Source: Rhizobium sp. CB3090 (GTDB taxonomy: Bacteria > Pseudomonadota > Alphaproteobacteria > Rhizobiales > Rhizobiaceae). From it: a stretch of 64,000 nucleotides of DNA. Each line of letters begins with the position of its first letter. The stretch's first letter is position 1. The stretch lies in NCBI RefSeq assembly GCF_029714285.1, contig NZ_CP121663.1, forward strand, positions 1,054,001 to 1,118,000, read 5' to 3'. The notes below the pieces were generated by a model that saw only the letters and a program-made list of their open reading frames with translations, was not told the origin of the DNA and did not search any database. The position numbers and the translations under genes are program-made. Below, piece after piece: positions 8,657 to 18,598 of this stretch.

Positions 8657-9877
8657 CTATTCGTTCGGCAAAGGACCGGGGAGTAACAAGATTGTCGGGA
8701 ATCCGAGAACGGGCGGCGTCATCCAACGGCGCGCCCTCCCTAGACCCAACGACTGTACCTTACCAACTTCCGCAAGCTGTTCGAGCGCCCGCTGTACCGT
8801 GCGCGGGCTCGCCCCCAGCACAATCGCCAGCGCCGAGCTCGACCAGGACTCGCCGTCGGCAAGAAAGGCGAGCAGCGCCGCATGCTGCTCTTCGACCGGC
8901 GGCGCCAGGACGGCGACCTCACGCGAGCGGCGCGGCACCAGCGCGAAGCCTCGTTTCGTCGCCTTGACATCCGCCAGCGTCCGCAGCTCCGCGCGAAGTC
9001 GCCCCATTTCGACACGCAGCCGCGCACGATGCGATTCATCGGCGTGTTTCGCCCGGAAGGCACGCGCGAGGAGCGTACTCCTCGGCACGTCTCCGGGCCA
9101 GGCTTCACCCAAGACGCGAGCAAGCGTAAACAGGACCGGGCGCGTCGCGAGCGAAACGACCGTTCCCGCGCTCCGAACGACATTCCGGCATGCGTCCACC
9201 ACGAGCGTCCCGGACTCCAGGAGCGTTTCGACCTCCTCAAGCAGGAGCGGACGCTCCTCGCCACGCAGGATCAGCCGCGCCGCGGCTGTATTCAGAACGA
9301 GAGAAGCGCCTTCGACCTCCGCTGTGAGCGCGGGGATATCCGCAGCGCGCGCGGCCTGCTCCGCCCGTGTCAGCGCAGCGCGGGCAGCCTTCGTCTTCAG
9401 GCGGCGAATGGCTATACCGGCAACCACCAGCTCGTAAGCAGCCCTTGAGGCGGGAGGGAGCGGTGTCGGGTCGAGCTCGGCGAGCACGCGCTCGGCTTCA
9501 TCGAGATGGCCGATCAGCAGCAGGCGCCGAATTTCGAGATTGCGGGCATGCGTGGCATTCAATCGGTCGCCATGCGTCTCCAGCGTTACGCGCGCAGCAG
9601 AAAGAGCCTTGGCAGGCCAGGTGAGGTCACGCGAGACAAGTGCGATCTCGGCTTCGGCAACGATGCACCGCGCGCGAGCCATGGCCTCCTTCGGTCCAAA
9701 GGCGCTTGCAGCGCTTTTGAGAAGCGCCTTTGCACGGCCGAGATCGCCGAGCTGCGCCATCGCGATACCTCTGAGTGCGAGAGCCGGCGCATCGTCACGC
9801 AGGGCAACCCGCTTCAACGCGCCGAGAGGATCGCCGCCCGCCAGCGCACGTGCTGCAGCGGTGATCATCGAGTCCAT
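8657..9877 (-). CDS. Large regulator: TPR-like repeats plus winged-helix domains
   Basis: The 406-residue, Ala-rich protein starts with TPR-like helical repeats (residues about 5-190: GDLGRAKALLKSAASAFG, HLDEAERVLAEL). A middle part resembles an OmpR/SARP-type winged helix (RAFRAKHADESHRARLRVEMGRLRAEL). Its C-terminal winged helix is clear: HAALLAFLADGESWSSSALA, then ASPRTVQRALEQLAEVGKVQSLGLGRARRW. I infer a DNA-binding regulator. It is followed by the propeller gene and lies divergent from the DUF899 gene at 10000, so those are likely targets. Confidence 0.72.
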   Translation of the reverse strand: MDSMITAAARALAGGDPLGALKRVALRDDAPALALRGIAMAQLGDLGRAKALLKSAASAFGPKEAMARARCIVAEAEIALVSRDLTWPAKALSAARVTLETHGDRLNATHARNLEIRRLLLIGHLDEAERVLAELDPTPLPPASRAAYELVVAGIAIRRLKTKAARAALTRAEQAARAADIPALTAEVEGASLVLNTAAARLILRGEERPLLLEEVETLLESGTLVVDACRNVVRSAGTVVSLATRPVLFTLARVLGEAWPGDVPRSTLLARAFRAKHADESHRARLRVEMGRLRAELRTLADVKATKRGFALVPRRSREVAVLAPPVEEQHAALLAFLADGESWSSSALAIVLGASPRTVQRALEQLAEVGKVQSLGLGRARRWMTPPVLGFPTILLLPGPLPNE

Positions 9878-9999
9878 CGAAATCCCGTCAAACTTGTAAC
9901 TCCCATCATATCGATAGCCGGGCGTAATTTACTCGCGACCACCAAAAAGCACGCCGTATCTTGAATGATACGACGGCAGATAGCCAAGGGAGAAAAATC

Positions 10000-10797
10000 A
10001 TGACCGCACATGCGATAGCAACACGCAAGGAATGGTTGGCCGCAAGGCTGGACCTGCTCGCAGATGAGAAGGCACTGACGCGGCAGAGCGACGAATTGGC
10101 GCTGCGCCGGCAAGCCCTCCCCTGGGTGCGGATCGACAAGGACTATCGTTTCGAGACGGAGAATGGCAGCGCCTCGCTTGTCGATCTCTTCAAGGGGCGC
10201 TCGCAGCTTCTCGTCTATCACTTCATGTTCGGCCCCGACTATACGGCCGGCTGCCCGTCCTGCTCTTCGATCGCGGATGGTTTCAACGGCTTCTTCGTTC
10301 ATCTCGAAAATCACGATGTCGCCTTCTCGGCGATATCGAGCGCGCCGCTGGCAAAGCTGCAGACCTTCAAGCAGCGGATGGGCTGGACCTTCCCCTGGGC
10401 GTCCTCGTTCGGCAGCGATTTCAATAGCGACTTCGGCGTCTGGTTCAGCGAAGAGCAGCAACGCGATGGCGGCATCGAGTACAATTTCCGCCGCGAGGCG
10501 CCTCTACCTCAGCCTCCAGCAAGCAAGGCCGTTCAGGGATGCGAAGCGTGCGGCAGCGAGGAACCAGTGACGCAAATAGCAGCTATGACCGGGACCGACG
10601 CCGCCACATTTACGCGCGACAGGCCGGGCGTCAGCGCCTTCGTACTCGATGACGGCGTCGTTTATCACACCTATTCCAGCTATGCGCGCGGGCTCGATGG
10701 CCTCTGGGGCATGTACCAATGGCTCGACCGTGCCCCCAAGGGACGCAACGAGAGTGGGATCTGGTGGCGCCATCATGACCGGTACGGCCGGAGCTGA
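10000..10797 (+). CDS. DUF899 family thioredoxin-like protein
   Basis: The 265-residue protein matches DUF899: MTAHAIATRKEWLAARLDLL, LPWVRIDKDYRFE, LLVYHFMFGPDYTAGCPSCS (Cys-x-x-Cys in a thioredoxin-like fold), VSAFVLDDGVVYHTYSSYARG and the family ending GIWWRHHDRY. The start at 10000 is preceded by AGGGAG. A Cys-rich insertion (GCEACGSEEP) near residue 185 is a further possible metal or redox site. The molecular function is unknown, and a redox or detoxification role is inferred from the fold. The small membrane gene at 10805 follows 7 bases later. Confidence 0.88.
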   Translation: MTAHAIATRKEWLAARLDLLADEKALTRQSDELALRRQALPWVRIDKDYRFETENGSASLVDLFKGRSQLLVYHFMFGPDYTAGCPSCSSIADGFNGFFVHLENHDVAFSAISSAPLAKLQTFKQRMGWTFPWASSFGSDFNSDFGVWFSEEQQRDGGIEYNFRREAPLPQPPASKAVQGCEACGSEEPVTQIAAMTGTDAATFTRDRPGVSAFVLDDGVVYHTYSSYARGLDGLWGMYQWLDRAPKGRNESGIWWRHHDRYGRS

Positions 10798-10804
10798 GGT
10801 TTCG

Positions 10805-11083
10805 ATGTCTACTCAATCCAACCCTTTTCCCGTCGGCAGCGGATCTGCAGGCGATGCTGCCGCCATCGGCATCACTCACTGGCTGTCCCTCGCCGCGGCG
10901 CCGACATTCGCGATCATGGCGCTGCTGACGGCCACAATCGGCGATGCCGATATGATCTGCTCCATGCAAGGGGCCTCACCCCTCAGCGGAATGGTCCCAA
11001 TGTACCTCCTTATGAGCGTCTTCCATGTCGCGCCCTGGCTGAGACTTCTGTCTCGCCAACGAAACGGTGCGCGCCGGGCCTGA
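10805..11083 (+). CDS. Small two-helix membrane protein
   Basis: The 92-residue protein has two hydrophobic segments: WLSLAAAPTFAIMALLTATI and MVPMYLLMSVFHVAPWLRLL, joined by a short loop holding one Cys. It ends in a basic tail. It starts 7 bases after the DUF899 stop and is probably cotranscribed. Homologues next to DUF899 genes are common in rhizobia, but their role is not known to me. Confidence 0.7.
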   Translation: MSTQSNPFPVGSGSAGDAAAIGITHWLSLAAAPTFAIMALLTATIGDADMICSMQGASPLSGMVPMYLLMSVFHVAPWLRLLSRQRNGARRA

Positions 11084-11245
11084 TCCGGCGTTCGCCATAC
11101 GGTCCGTCGCGGACGCGAAACCCGATTGTCGAATCGTAAAGATTGGATTCAATCTTTTTTGGTAATTCTCCATTAGCAATTCACGTCGGTGGCTTTCCGA
11201 AGGCGTGGATTCTGCCGTCGACTTTAGTTTTGCGTGCGGGTTTCT

Positions 11246-12280
11246 ATGCGTCTAGCGGCTGTGTCAGCAATCTTTCTCACCTCTTTGATCTTGTCGGCCT
11301 GCGCCGCCAGTTCCGGTCCGGAAGACGTCATGGTCGTCGCGCCACCGTCGCAGGAGACGACCAATTCCATCAGCCGATCGAGCGGACCCGTGCCATCCGC
11401 CGAGGTGGGCAGCGCCACCCCGCAGGTCGTCCAGCAGCAGGCGTTGACATGGACGGAGCCGGAACCGCGGCCGCAGGCCTTCCTGCCAACAGCCAAGACC
11501 GACAGCGTACCGATCCCCTCGGACAAACCAGTCGCTCTGCTCATGCCGGTGAACCCTGTAATCAGCGCAGCGCCGCAAACGCGGATGCAAATCTACAGCC
11601 GTCGTTTCCGCGACGCCAAGCCCATCAATTTCGGCAGTTCCTCACCAAGAAAACTGGCAGTGCATGGCGTCGACGTTTCCCGTTGGCAGGGCGAAATCGA
11701 CTGGGAAAAGTTGCAGGCGCAAGGTGCGAATTTCGTCTATTTGAAAGCGACCGACGGCGGCGATCACCTCGATCCTATGTTCAAGAAGAATTGGCGTAGG
11801 GCCAAGGAGGCCGGGCTAAAGCGGGGCGCCTATCATTTCTTCTACTGGTGCCGAACGGCCGGCGAACAGGCCGACTGGTTCATCCGCAACGTTCCGAGGG
11901 AGGCAGGCGCCCTTCCGCCGGTGATAGACGTCGAATGGAATGGCGAATCGAGCTGCAAGAGACGGCCCTCACGCGAGCATGTTCTCGAAAAAATGCAGGT
12001 CTTTATGGACAGGCTGGAGAGGTATTACGGCCAGCGCCCGATCATTTACACCGCACCGGATTTCTACCGCGACAATCTGAAGGGTGAATTCACCGACTAT
12101 CCCTTCTGGCTGCGCTCGGTGGCCGCGCATCCCTCTCAGGTCTATCCGGGACGGAAATGGCTCTTCTGGCAATATTCCGGTTCCGGTCTCACACACGGCG
12201 TCGAAGGGCGGATCGACCTCAATGCTTTCCACGGCAGCGCGGAAGAATGGCACAACTGGCTGGCGTCGCGTTCGAATTGA
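11246..12280 (+). CDS. Glycoside hydrolase family 25 lipoprotein (lysozyme-like)
   Basis: The 344-residue protein has a lipoprotein signal (SAIFLTSLILSAC, lipobox LSAC with Cys19), a long disordered Ser/Pro/Gln-rich linker to about residue 125, and a C-terminal GH25 domain. HGVDVSRWQGEIDWEKL and PPVIDVEWNGES carry the catalytic acidic residues (DVS and DVE). FVYLKATDGGDHLDPMFKKN and FWLRSVAAHPSQVYPG complete the barrel. It likely cleaves peptidoglycan glycan strands from the periplasmic face of a membrane. The ATG at 11246 is preferred to a GTG four codons upstream because it gives a regular signal peptide. Confidence 0.9.
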   Translation: MRLAAVSAIFLTSLILSACAASSGPEDVMVVAPPSQETTNSISRSSGPVPSAEVGSATPQVVQQQALTWTEPEPRPQAFLPTAKTDSVPIPSDKPVALLMPVNPVISAAPQTRMQIYSRRFRDAKPINFGSSSPRKLAVHGVDVSRWQGEIDWEKLQAQGANFVYLKATDGGDHLDPMFKKNWRRAKEAGLKRGAYHFFYWCRTAGEQADWFIRNVPREAGALPPVIDVEWNGESSCKRRPSREHVLEKMQVFMDRLERYYGQRPIIYTAPDFYRDNLKGEFTDYPFWLRSVAAHPSQVYPGRKWLFWQYSGSGLTHGVEGRIDLNAFHGSAEEWHNWLASRSN

Positions 12281-12304
12281 GCCGACGGACACCCCGAAGT
12301 CGCC

Positions 12305-12526
12305 CTAGTCCCAGAACCAAGATTTTTGACATTCAACCCGCGCCTCTTCGGGTGTGATACCAATGTCGTCGAGCTGATCCGGGGTCAGCTCAGCCAGCGC
12401 GTTACGGCTCCGACGCTTTTCCAGCTCAAGACCAATGCGTCTTACTAAGGCAGCAGTCATTCTTGCCCAGATTTTCAAGGGCGCGCGGTTACTCTCAAGA
12501 TTTTCGAGTTCAATCGCCGGCATCAT
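12305..12526 (-). CDS. DUF1127 (YjiS-like) small basic protein
   Basis: The 73-residue protein carries the DUF1127 C-terminal motif SRNALAELTPDQLDDIGITPEEA, a short amphipathic region rich in Arg just before it, and ends in FWD. It starts at tandem ATG codons (12526 and 12523) behind AAGGAG. Small DUF1127 proteins in Rhizobiaceae bind RNA or act in phosphate and envelope stress physiology. The family is multi-copy and the role of this copy is unknown. Confidence 0.88.
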   Translation of the reverse strand: MMPAIELENLESNRAPLKIWARMTAALVRRIGLELEKRRSRNALAELTPDQLDDIGITPEEARVECQKSWFWD

Positions 12527-12639
12527 TGTCTCCTTGATGGTGATTGATTTTCCTCGCCGAATGTCCCGCGCCCTCGGAGCTGCGGACCGTGGCACATCCG
12601 GCCACGTACAAATTATGCTGGTCCGATCACCAAAAGAAG

Positions 12640-12665
12640 CTTATGAAATTTATGCAAACCATAAG
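12640..12665 (+). promoter_or_regulatory. Inverted repeat before the LysR gene at 12674
   Basis: CTTATG (12640-12645) and CATAAG (12660-12665) form a 6-bp inverted repeat with a 14-base spacer ending 8 bases before the LysR start. It is a plausible autoregulatory LysR site, but it also overlaps the ribosome-binding region. Confidence 0.35.
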
Positions 12666-12673
12666 GATTATTT

Positions 12674-13546
12674 ATGTTCGGTCTGGACCAACTCGCAGCC
12701 TTTGTCGATGTCGTCGAACTCGGTAGCTTCACCGCAGCGGCCGAGAAGGCCGGCCTCACGCAGCCCGCTATCAGTCAGCAGATCAAGCAACTGGAACTGA
12801 GCGTGGGCGTACGCCTGATCGAGCGCGTGGGCCGTCGCGCTCAGCCATCGGTGGCTGGGGCAGAGCTTGTCGTCCATGCCAGGCGAATCCTTGCAGAGTG
12901 CAACGCTGCTCGGGATTCGATGACGCCATACCGAGAGGGCTCTGTGGGGCGTGTCAGGATCGGCAGCGGGGGCACCGCATCCATCCATCTGCTCCCGCGC
13001 GCAATCGCCTCTGCGAAGAAGCGGATGCCAGGTCTGGAGATCACCGTCCGTATTGGCAACACAGACGAGATCTTGCGCGACCTCGAAACAAATACGCTCG
13101 ATCTTGCCGTTGTCACTCTGCCCGCCACTGGCCGCTCGCTGGAAATCGAGGCGTTTTACGAAGACGAATTGTTGGCGGTTGCGCCGAAAGGAAGCGAGAT
13201 GCCCGAAGGCGGCCCGGACGCCGCATTTCTCCGCGATAGAATCCTGCTGCTTTACGACGGCGGCAACACCCGCGCGACGACCGATGGCTGGTTTGCCGAA
13301 GCGGGTATTCGCCCTCAGACCGCAATGGAGTTCGGCAGTGTCGAGGCGATCAAGGAATTGGTTGCCGCGGGACTAGGCTGGTCGGTATTGCCTGAACTGG
13401 CCCTCAAGCGCGATCGCGCGATGCTGACAACCTCTCCCGTCAGGCCCCGCCTTGTCCGTCAGCTCGGGATCGTCTTGCGGCGGGATAAGCATCTGACAAA
13501 AGGCCTCAGGGAAGTGATCAGATGCCTTCGAGAGTTTAAGGGGTAG
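12674..13546 (+). CDS. LysR-family transcriptional regulator
   Basis: The 290-residue protein has the canonical N-terminal winged helix: FVDVVELGSFTAAAEKAGLT, then QPAISQQIKQLELSVGVRLIERVGR. The type-2 periplasmic-binding effector domain includes VRIGSGGTASIHLLPRAI and TLDLAVVTLPATG. It is immediately upstream of the MFS transporter gene in the same direction, so transporter control in response to its substrate is the simplest reading. Confidence 0.93.
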   Translation: MFGLDQLAAFVDVVELGSFTAAAEKAGLTQPAISQQIKQLELSVGVRLIERVGRRAQPSVAGAELVVHARRILAECNAARDSMTPYREGSVGRVRIGSGGTASIHLLPRAIASAKKRMPGLEITVRIGNTDEILRDLETNTLDLAVVTLPATGRSLEIEAFYEDELLAVAPKGSEMPEGGPDAAFLRDRILLLYDGGNTRATTDGWFAEAGIRPQTAMEFGSVEAIKELVAAGLGWSVLPELALKRDRAMLTTSPVRPRLVRQLGIVLRRDKHLTKGLREVIRCLREFKG

Positions 13547-13693
13547 GTGGTCAACCACAGCGAAGCTGTCGCCATCGGCGACGAACTTGCCGCACACATA
13601 TTGCCCCACTCTCCTGCCGCTACATCTAGAAAGCGAAATAATCAGCTTGCTCATCCTCGGGTGCTCAGGACATGCAATGAAGGAGAAACGGCC

Positions 13694-15013
13694 ATGGTCG
13701 ACGAAAAGCAGCTCATCTCGAAAATCACCTGGCGCCTGATGCCCTTTTTGGGGCTCTTGTACCTGGTCGCCTATATCGATCGTCAGAATGTCAGCTTCGC
13801 CAAGCTGCAGATGGTCGATGCACTCGGGATGAGTGAATATGCCTATGGCCTTGGCGCCTCTCTCTTTTTCATCGGTTATTTCATCTTCGAAGTGCCGAGC
13901 AATCTGATGCTGGATAGATTTGGCGCCAGCAGATGGTTCGCCAGAATTCTGATATCCTGGGGCATCGTGACGACGCTGCTTGCCTATACGCAGAATGCGA
14001 CGATGTTCTATATTCTGCGCTTCCTTCTCGGCGCGTGCGAGGCAGGCTTCTTCCCCGGCGTTCTCTATCTTCTCACGCTCTGGTTCCCGTCGATCTATCG
14101 CGGCAAAATGGTTGGGCTGTTCATGATCTTCAGCGCATTCGCCAATGCCGTCGGTGCGCCGCTCGGCGGTATGCTGCTCGATCTCAACGGGCTCTACAAT
14201 ATTGCCGGCTGGCAATGGGTGTTCATCGCGACCGGCGTTCCGGCCATCATTCTGGGCGTGGTGACGATATTCTATCTGTCCGATCATCCGGCGAAGGCGC
14301 ATTTTCTGGCGGACGAGGAAAAGCGCTGGCTGCAGGACAGGCTCGCCTCCGAAAATGCCGGCATGGACAAGAACGCCGATAGTGGTTTCAAAGCGCTCTT
14401 AGATCCCCGCGTGCTGCTGATGGCGCTCTGCTATATCGCCTTTCCGCTCGCAGCGTATGGCCTCAGCTATTGGCTACCGACGATCGTCAAAAGCTTCGGC
14501 GTCGGCAACACCGAGAACGGTTTCCTGAACATCATTCCGTGGCTCCTGGTCGCGGTCAGCCTCTATGTCGTTCCCGCCATGGCGGCAAAGGCGAAATCGA
14601 AGACGCCCTATATCGTCCTCCCGGCTTTTGTCGGAGCGGTATCGCTCCTGCTTTCCGCGTTGATCCCGGATCACAGGCTGCAGTTCGCGTTCCTGTCCGT
14701 CGCCGCCGCAGGCATCTTTGCCGGTCAGCCGGTCTTCTGGAGCCTGCCCTCGCGGTTTCTGAGAGGCGCGGGTGCTGCGGCGGGCCTCGCAGCCATCAAC
14801 TCCGTCGGCAATCTCGGCGGCTTCATTGCCCAGAACGTCGTGCCATGGATCAAGGACGCGACGGGAAGCACGATTGCCCCGATGTTCTTCCTGGCCGGAT
14901 GCCTGGCCATCGGCGGCCTGCTGGTATTCGTCGTGGAACAGCAGATATCCCGGAGGGAGCGGATCACCAGAGAAAGAGAGATCGCGGCCGCAGCAGCCTC
15001 CCCGAAAATCTGA
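13694..15013 (+). CDS. MFS transporter, anion:cation symporter (ACS) family
   Basis: The 439-residue, twelve-helix transporter starts at an ATG behind AAGGAG. It has the ACS family signature in helix 1 (YLVAYIDRQNVSFAKLQM), the GYFIFEVPSNLMLDRFGAS segment and GACEAGFFPGVLYLLTLWFP. This group imports organic anions such as tartrate, phthalate or hexuronate derivatives. The upstream LysR gene is the probable regulator. Substrate is undetermined. Confidence 0.92.
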   Translation: MVDEKQLISKITWRLMPFLGLLYLVAYIDRQNVSFAKLQMVDALGMSEYAYGLGASLFFIGYFIFEVPSNLMLDRFGASRWFARILISWGIVTTLLAYTQNATMFYILRFLLGACEAGFFPGVLYLLTLWFPSIYRGKMVGLFMIFSAFANAVGAPLGGMLLDLNGLYNIAGWQWVFIATGVPAIILGVVTIFYLSDHPAKAHFLADEEKRWLQDRLASENAGMDKNADSGFKALLDPRVLLMALCYIAFPLAAYGLSYWLPTIVKSFGVGNTENGFLNIIPWLLVAVSLYVVPAMAAKAKSKTPYIVLPAFVGAVSLLLSALIPDHRLQFAFLSVAAAGIFAGQPVFWSLPSRFLRGAGAAAGLAAINSVGNLGGFIAQNVVPWIKDATGSTIAPMFFLAGCLAIGGLLVFVVEQQISRRERITREREIAAAAASPKI

Positions 15014-15182
15014 TCGCCCGGCATCTAGGCGGCATGAACAATCGATCGTCTCGGGCATGGAGGCGAAGGCTTTGTCTGAGGGTGGCGCTGACCGCCGCCT
15101 GCATCGGGCGGCTGAGCGGACCGTGTCGGCCGGAATGGTTTCCATCTTACCCTTTGACGGCGCGCGCCATATATTTATGCAC

Positions 15183-16586
15183 ATGAATGCTTGGCGAACG
15201 ATGGTTCAGTGTTTGAAGTTTTGGCGGCGAATGCTGCCAATCCTCACCTTGACGCTGGCCCTGGCATCGGCTTTCGGCCTGACCGCCTCACCGACATTTG
15301 CGGCGGAGCGCGTTGCCATGGTCCTGAAGGTGAACGGCGCGATCGGCCCGGCGACATCAGACTATGTACGGCGCGGCCTTCAACGTGCGAGCGAAGAGGG
15401 AGCGACCCTCGTCGTTCTGCAGATCGATACGCCCGGCGGGCTCGACACTTCGATGCGGGACATCATCAGGGCGATCCTTGCCTCACCCGTACCTGTGGCG
15501 GGGTTTGTGGCGCCAAGCGGCGCCCGGGCTGCAAGCGCCGGCACCTATATTCTCTATGCGAGCCACATCTCGGCGATGGCGCCGGGCACCAATATCGGCG
15601 CAGCCACTCCGATCGCAATCGGCGGCAACCCGTTCGGTGGCGGTTCGGAACCGGACAAGGGAAATTCAAGCGGGCAAGGCAACACACAAGGACAGCCCTC
15701 CCGCAGCGCCAGCGAAGCGAAAGCGGTCAATGACGCCGTCGCCTATATTCGCGGACTGGCCGAACTGCGCAATCGCAACGCCGATTGGGCGGAACGGGCC
15801 GTGCGGGAAGCCGCGAGCCTTTCTTCGACCGCAGCGGTGCACGAGCACGTCGTCGATTTCACGGCAAACACCATTCAAGACCTCTTGACCCAGGCGCAGG
15901 GACGTACGGTTCGCGTCGGCCAGACGGATGTCCGCCTCGATACCGCCGGCCTTGCCGTTCGGGAATTCGAGCCGGACTGGCGGACGCGTGTGCTTTCCGT
16001 GATTACCGATCCGAACATCGCGCTGATCCTGATGATGGTCGGGATCTATGGCATAATCTTCGAATTTCTCACCCCGGGGACATTTGTCCCCGGCACGATC
16101 GGCGGCATATGCCTGCTGCTCGGTCTCTACGCTCTGGCATTGCTGCCGGTGAATTATGCCGGCTTCGGACTGATCGTCCTCGGCGTCGGGCTGACCGTGG
16201 CCGAAGCGCATTCGCCCTCGTTTGGCGCCCTCGGCATGGGCGGTGGCATTGCGCTCGTGCTCGGAGCGGCCATTTTGTTCGAGACGGATGTTCCTGGCTT
16301 TGAGGTGTCCTGGTCCGTGCTGGGCGGCATCGCCGTGGCAGCCCTTGCGTTCAGCCTTATCGTCGCCCGTCTCGCTATCCTCTCGCGCTGGCGCAAGGTC
16401 AGCACCGGCACGGAACAGATGATCGGCATGTCAGGCAAGGTCGACAGTTGGACAGGTGCTGCAGGCTACGTCATCGCGCGTGGCGAGCGCTGGAAGGCAG
16501 TCTCCTCGGAGCCGCTTGCGGCGGGAGACGCCGTTAAGGTGACCGGCCGCAACGGTCTGACGCTCGAGGTGATCCGCGCCACTTGA
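15183..16586 (+). CDS. NfeD family membrane-bound serine protease (ClpP class)
   Basis: The 467-residue protein has a signal peptide ([20 protein letters not shown]). Its ClpP-like protease domain contains [39 protein letters not shown] and [15 protein letters not shown], where the Ser of SAGTY is the likely nucleophile. About four C-terminal membrane helices follow, then an OB-fold NfeD domain ([20 protein letters not shown]). A Gly/Asn/Ser-rich insertion splits the protease domain. NfeD proteins cleave or stabilise stomatins, and the slipin gene follows 34 bases later. The start is uncertain: ATGs exist at 15177, 15183, 15201 and 15231, and none has a strong ribosome-binding site. Confidence 0.9.
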   Translation: MNAWRTMVQCLKFWRRMLPILTLTLALASAFGLTASPTFAAERVAMVLKVNGAIGPATSDYVRRGLQRASEEGATLVVLQIDTPGGLDTSMRDIIRAILASPVPVAGFVAPSGARAASAGTYILYASHISAMAPGTNIGAATPIAIGGNPFGGGSEPDKGNSSGQGNTQGQPSRSASEAKAVNDAVAYIRGLAELRNRNADWAERAVREAASLSSTAAVHEHVVDFTANTIQDLLTQAQGRTVRVGQTDVRLDTAGLAVREFEPDWRTRVLSVITDPNIALILMMVGIYGIIFEFLTPGTFVPGTIGGICLLLGLYALALLPVNYAGFGLIVLGVGLTVAEAHSPSFGALGMGGGIALVLGAAILFETDVPGFEVSWSVLGGIAVAALAFSLIVARLAILSRWRKVSTGTEQMIGMSGKVDSWTGAAGYVIARGERWKAVSSEPLAAGDAVKVTGRNGLTLEVIRAT

Positions 16587-16620
16587 TAGACTGGCAGCTT
16601 CGGAAGCAGGAGAAAAAGTC

Positions 16621-17394
16621 ATGGGCATGTTCGCAGATCTCGCCTTCTACCTTGTGGTCATCCTAATCTTGCTGCTCGTCCTCGCATCGGCGATCAAAAT
16701 CCTGCGGGAATACGAGCGCGGCGTTGTGTTCACGCTCGGCCGCTTCACCGGCGTCAAGGGCCCCGGCCTGTTTCTGCTCATCCCCTATGTCCAGCAGATG
16801 ATGCGGGTCGATCTGCGTACCAGGGTGCTCGACGTGCCCGGCCAGGATGTGATTTCGCGCGACAATGTCTCGGTCCGCGTCAGTGCGGTAATCTATTTTC
16901 GCGTCATCGATCCGGAGAGGTCGACGATCCAGGTCGAGGACTTCATGATGGCAACAAGCCAACTTGCCCAGACGACGCTGCGTTCGGTACTCGGCAAGCA
17001 TGACCTCGACGAGATGCTGGCCGAGCGTGACAAGCTCAACAGCGACATCCAGGAAATCCTCGACGCCCAGACCGATGCCTGGGGCATCAAGGTCGCCAAT
17101 GTCGAGATCAAGCATGTCGACATCAATGAATCGATGATCCGTGCGATTGCCCGGCAAGCGGAGGCGGAACGCGAGCGGCGCGCCAAGATCATCAATGCCG
17201 ACGGCGAGCAGCAGGCGGCGGCGAAGCTCCTCGAAGCAGCCGAAATCCTGGCCAAGCAACCGGAAGCGATGCAACTTCGCTATTTAGGCACGCTGAACGT
17301 CATCGCCAGCGAGAAGAGCTCGACGATCCTGTTCCCCTTCCCGATGGAATTCGCCAATCTCCTGCTCGCCAAGACGGATAAACCATCGCAATGA
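16621..17394 (+). CDS. Slipin/stomatin family SPFH membrane protein
   Basis: The 257-residue protein has an N-terminal membrane anchor ([19 protein letters not shown]) and a band-7/SPFH domain ([21 protein letters not shown] and [20 protein letters not shown]). A helical region follows ([20 protein letters not shown]), with the ending [12 protein letters not shown] conserved in prokaryotic stomatins. Paired with the upstream NfeD protease it forms the standard membrane quality-control/microdomain operon. Confidence 0.95.
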   Translation: MGMFADLAFYLVVILILLLVLASAIKILREYERGVVFTLGRFTGVKGPGLFLLIPYVQQMMRVDLRTRVLDVPGQDVISRDNVSVRVSAVIYFRVIDPERSTIQVEDFMMATSQLAQTTLRSVLGKHDLDEMLAERDKLNSDIQEILDAQTDAWGIKVANVEIKHVDINESMIRAIARQAEAERERRAKIINADGEQQAAAKLLEAAEILAKQPEAMQLRYLGTLNVIASEKSSTILFPFPMEFANLLLAKTDKPSQ

Positions 17395-17420
17395 CCGCTT
17401 GGCAATCTGGCCTGTAGTCG

Positions 17421-18590
17421 CTAACCGTGAGCCTGCATCTTGTGCGGGGCAAGGAAATTCTCCATCGCCTTGAAGGAGAAGGCCGAGATGGGCAGCTCTG
17501 TGCCGCCCTCCATCGCAAGATCGGCAAGAATTTCTCCGACAACGCTCGTGAATTTGAAGCCATGGCCTGAACAGGGTGAGGCGACGACGACGTGCGGCTC
17601 GGCGGGCATGAGATCGATCAGGAAATCCTCGCTCGGCAACATCGTGTAGCGGCAGGTGACCGCATTCACACGAACGCCCGCCGCGGCCGGAAGGCGCTTG
17701 GCGATAAAGCTATCCAGCAGTGCCGTATCCCTGTCATTGACAGGCGGATTTGGCCGGTTCGGATCGATCGGCTCCATGAAATGGGCGTGGCGGCCGACCT
17801 TGACGCCGTCAACGCCGATGGCCGGGAAGCCGAAATAAGAGCCTCCCTCGCCCTCATCGCGGAGGAAGGCGGGCATGCGATGCGGCTGCGTCACGAAGCC
17901 GTCGCGCGGCTGATACCAGGCGACGACCTGCCGGATCGGATTGGCATGTTCCCGCAACTGCGGTACCAGTTCGGCAATCCACGAGCCCGTCGAGACGATC
18001 AACTTCCTGGCGCGATAGCGGCCGGCAGCAGACGAAATCGTCACGCCGGCATCGTCGGGCTCGATTGCCGTCACCTTCTCGCCGAAATGCAGGACCGCCC
18101 CATCTTCCGCCGCCAGCTTCAGATAGCCCATGACAGCCGTTTCCGGACGGAGATAGCCGCCTTGCGGATCGAGCACCGCCATCTCCCCTTCGTCCAACGC
18201 AAAGACCGGGAAACGCAGTGCCATCGCCTTCCGATCCAGCTCCTCGTAAGGCAAATCGTGCAGTTCGCAGGAGGCCAGCGTACCGCTGACGATCTTGCTG
18301 TCCGGCTTGCCGATCTGCAGGACGCCGGTGATCGTCAGGACATCGGCGCGCAGCCGCGCTTCCAGCGCCCGCCAGTTCTCATAGGCACGCTGCAGCAACG
18401 GCACATAGGACGGGTCCTCAAAATAGCCGAGGCGGATCAGCCGGCTGTCGCCGTGCGATGAACTCAAGGCGTGGGCGGGAAAGTGGGCATCGATGCCGAT
18501 CGTCTTGACGCCGCGCGCCGAGAGAAAGGAAACTGCCGCGCTTCCCATGGCACCGAGGCCGATGACGGCAACGTCGAACTCAGCAGTCAT
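17421..18590 (-). CDS. FAD-dependent N-methyl amino-acid oxidase (SolA/sarcosine oxidase family)
   Basis: The 389-residue flavoprotein begins with a Rossmann motif (FDVAVIGLGAMGSAAVSFL) and SSSHGDSRLIRLGYFEDPSY, typical of SolA and monomeric sarcosine oxidase. LIVSTGSWIAELVP and VVASPCSGHGFKFTSVVGEI near the end carry the Cys expected for the covalent 8-alpha-S-cysteinyl flavin. These enzymes oxidise secondary or tertiary N-methyl amino acids to aldehyde or imine plus hydrogen peroxide. It is the last gene of the HutC-type operon, 8 bases after the lyase-like gene, which points to an N-methylated substrate for the pathway. Confidence 0.88.
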   Translation of the reverse strand: MTAEFDVAVIGLGAMGSAAVSFLSARGVKTIGIDAHFPAHALSSSHGDSRLIRLGYFEDPSYVPLLQRAYENWRALEARLRADVLTITGVLQIGKPDSKIVSGTLASCELHDLPYEELDRKAMALRFPVFALDEGEMAVLDPQGGYLRPETAVMGYLKLAAEDGAVLHFGEKVTAIEPDDAGVTISSAAGRYRARKLIVSTGSWIAELVPQLREHANPIRQVVAWYQPRDGFVTQPHRMPAFLRDEGEGGSYFGFPAIGVDGVKVGRHAHFMEPIDPNRPNPPVNDRDTALLDSFIAKRLPAAAGVRVNAVTCRYTMLPSEDFLIDLMPAEPHVVVASPCSGHGFKFTSVVGEILADLAMEGGTELPISAFSFKAMENFLAPHKMQAHG

Positions 18591-18598
18591 AAACTATC

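Noticed and set aside
14772..15182. Upstream extension of the NfeD frame back to 14772
   Set aside because: The extension overlaps the MFS gene and lacks conserved sequence. A regular signal peptide starts near 15183.
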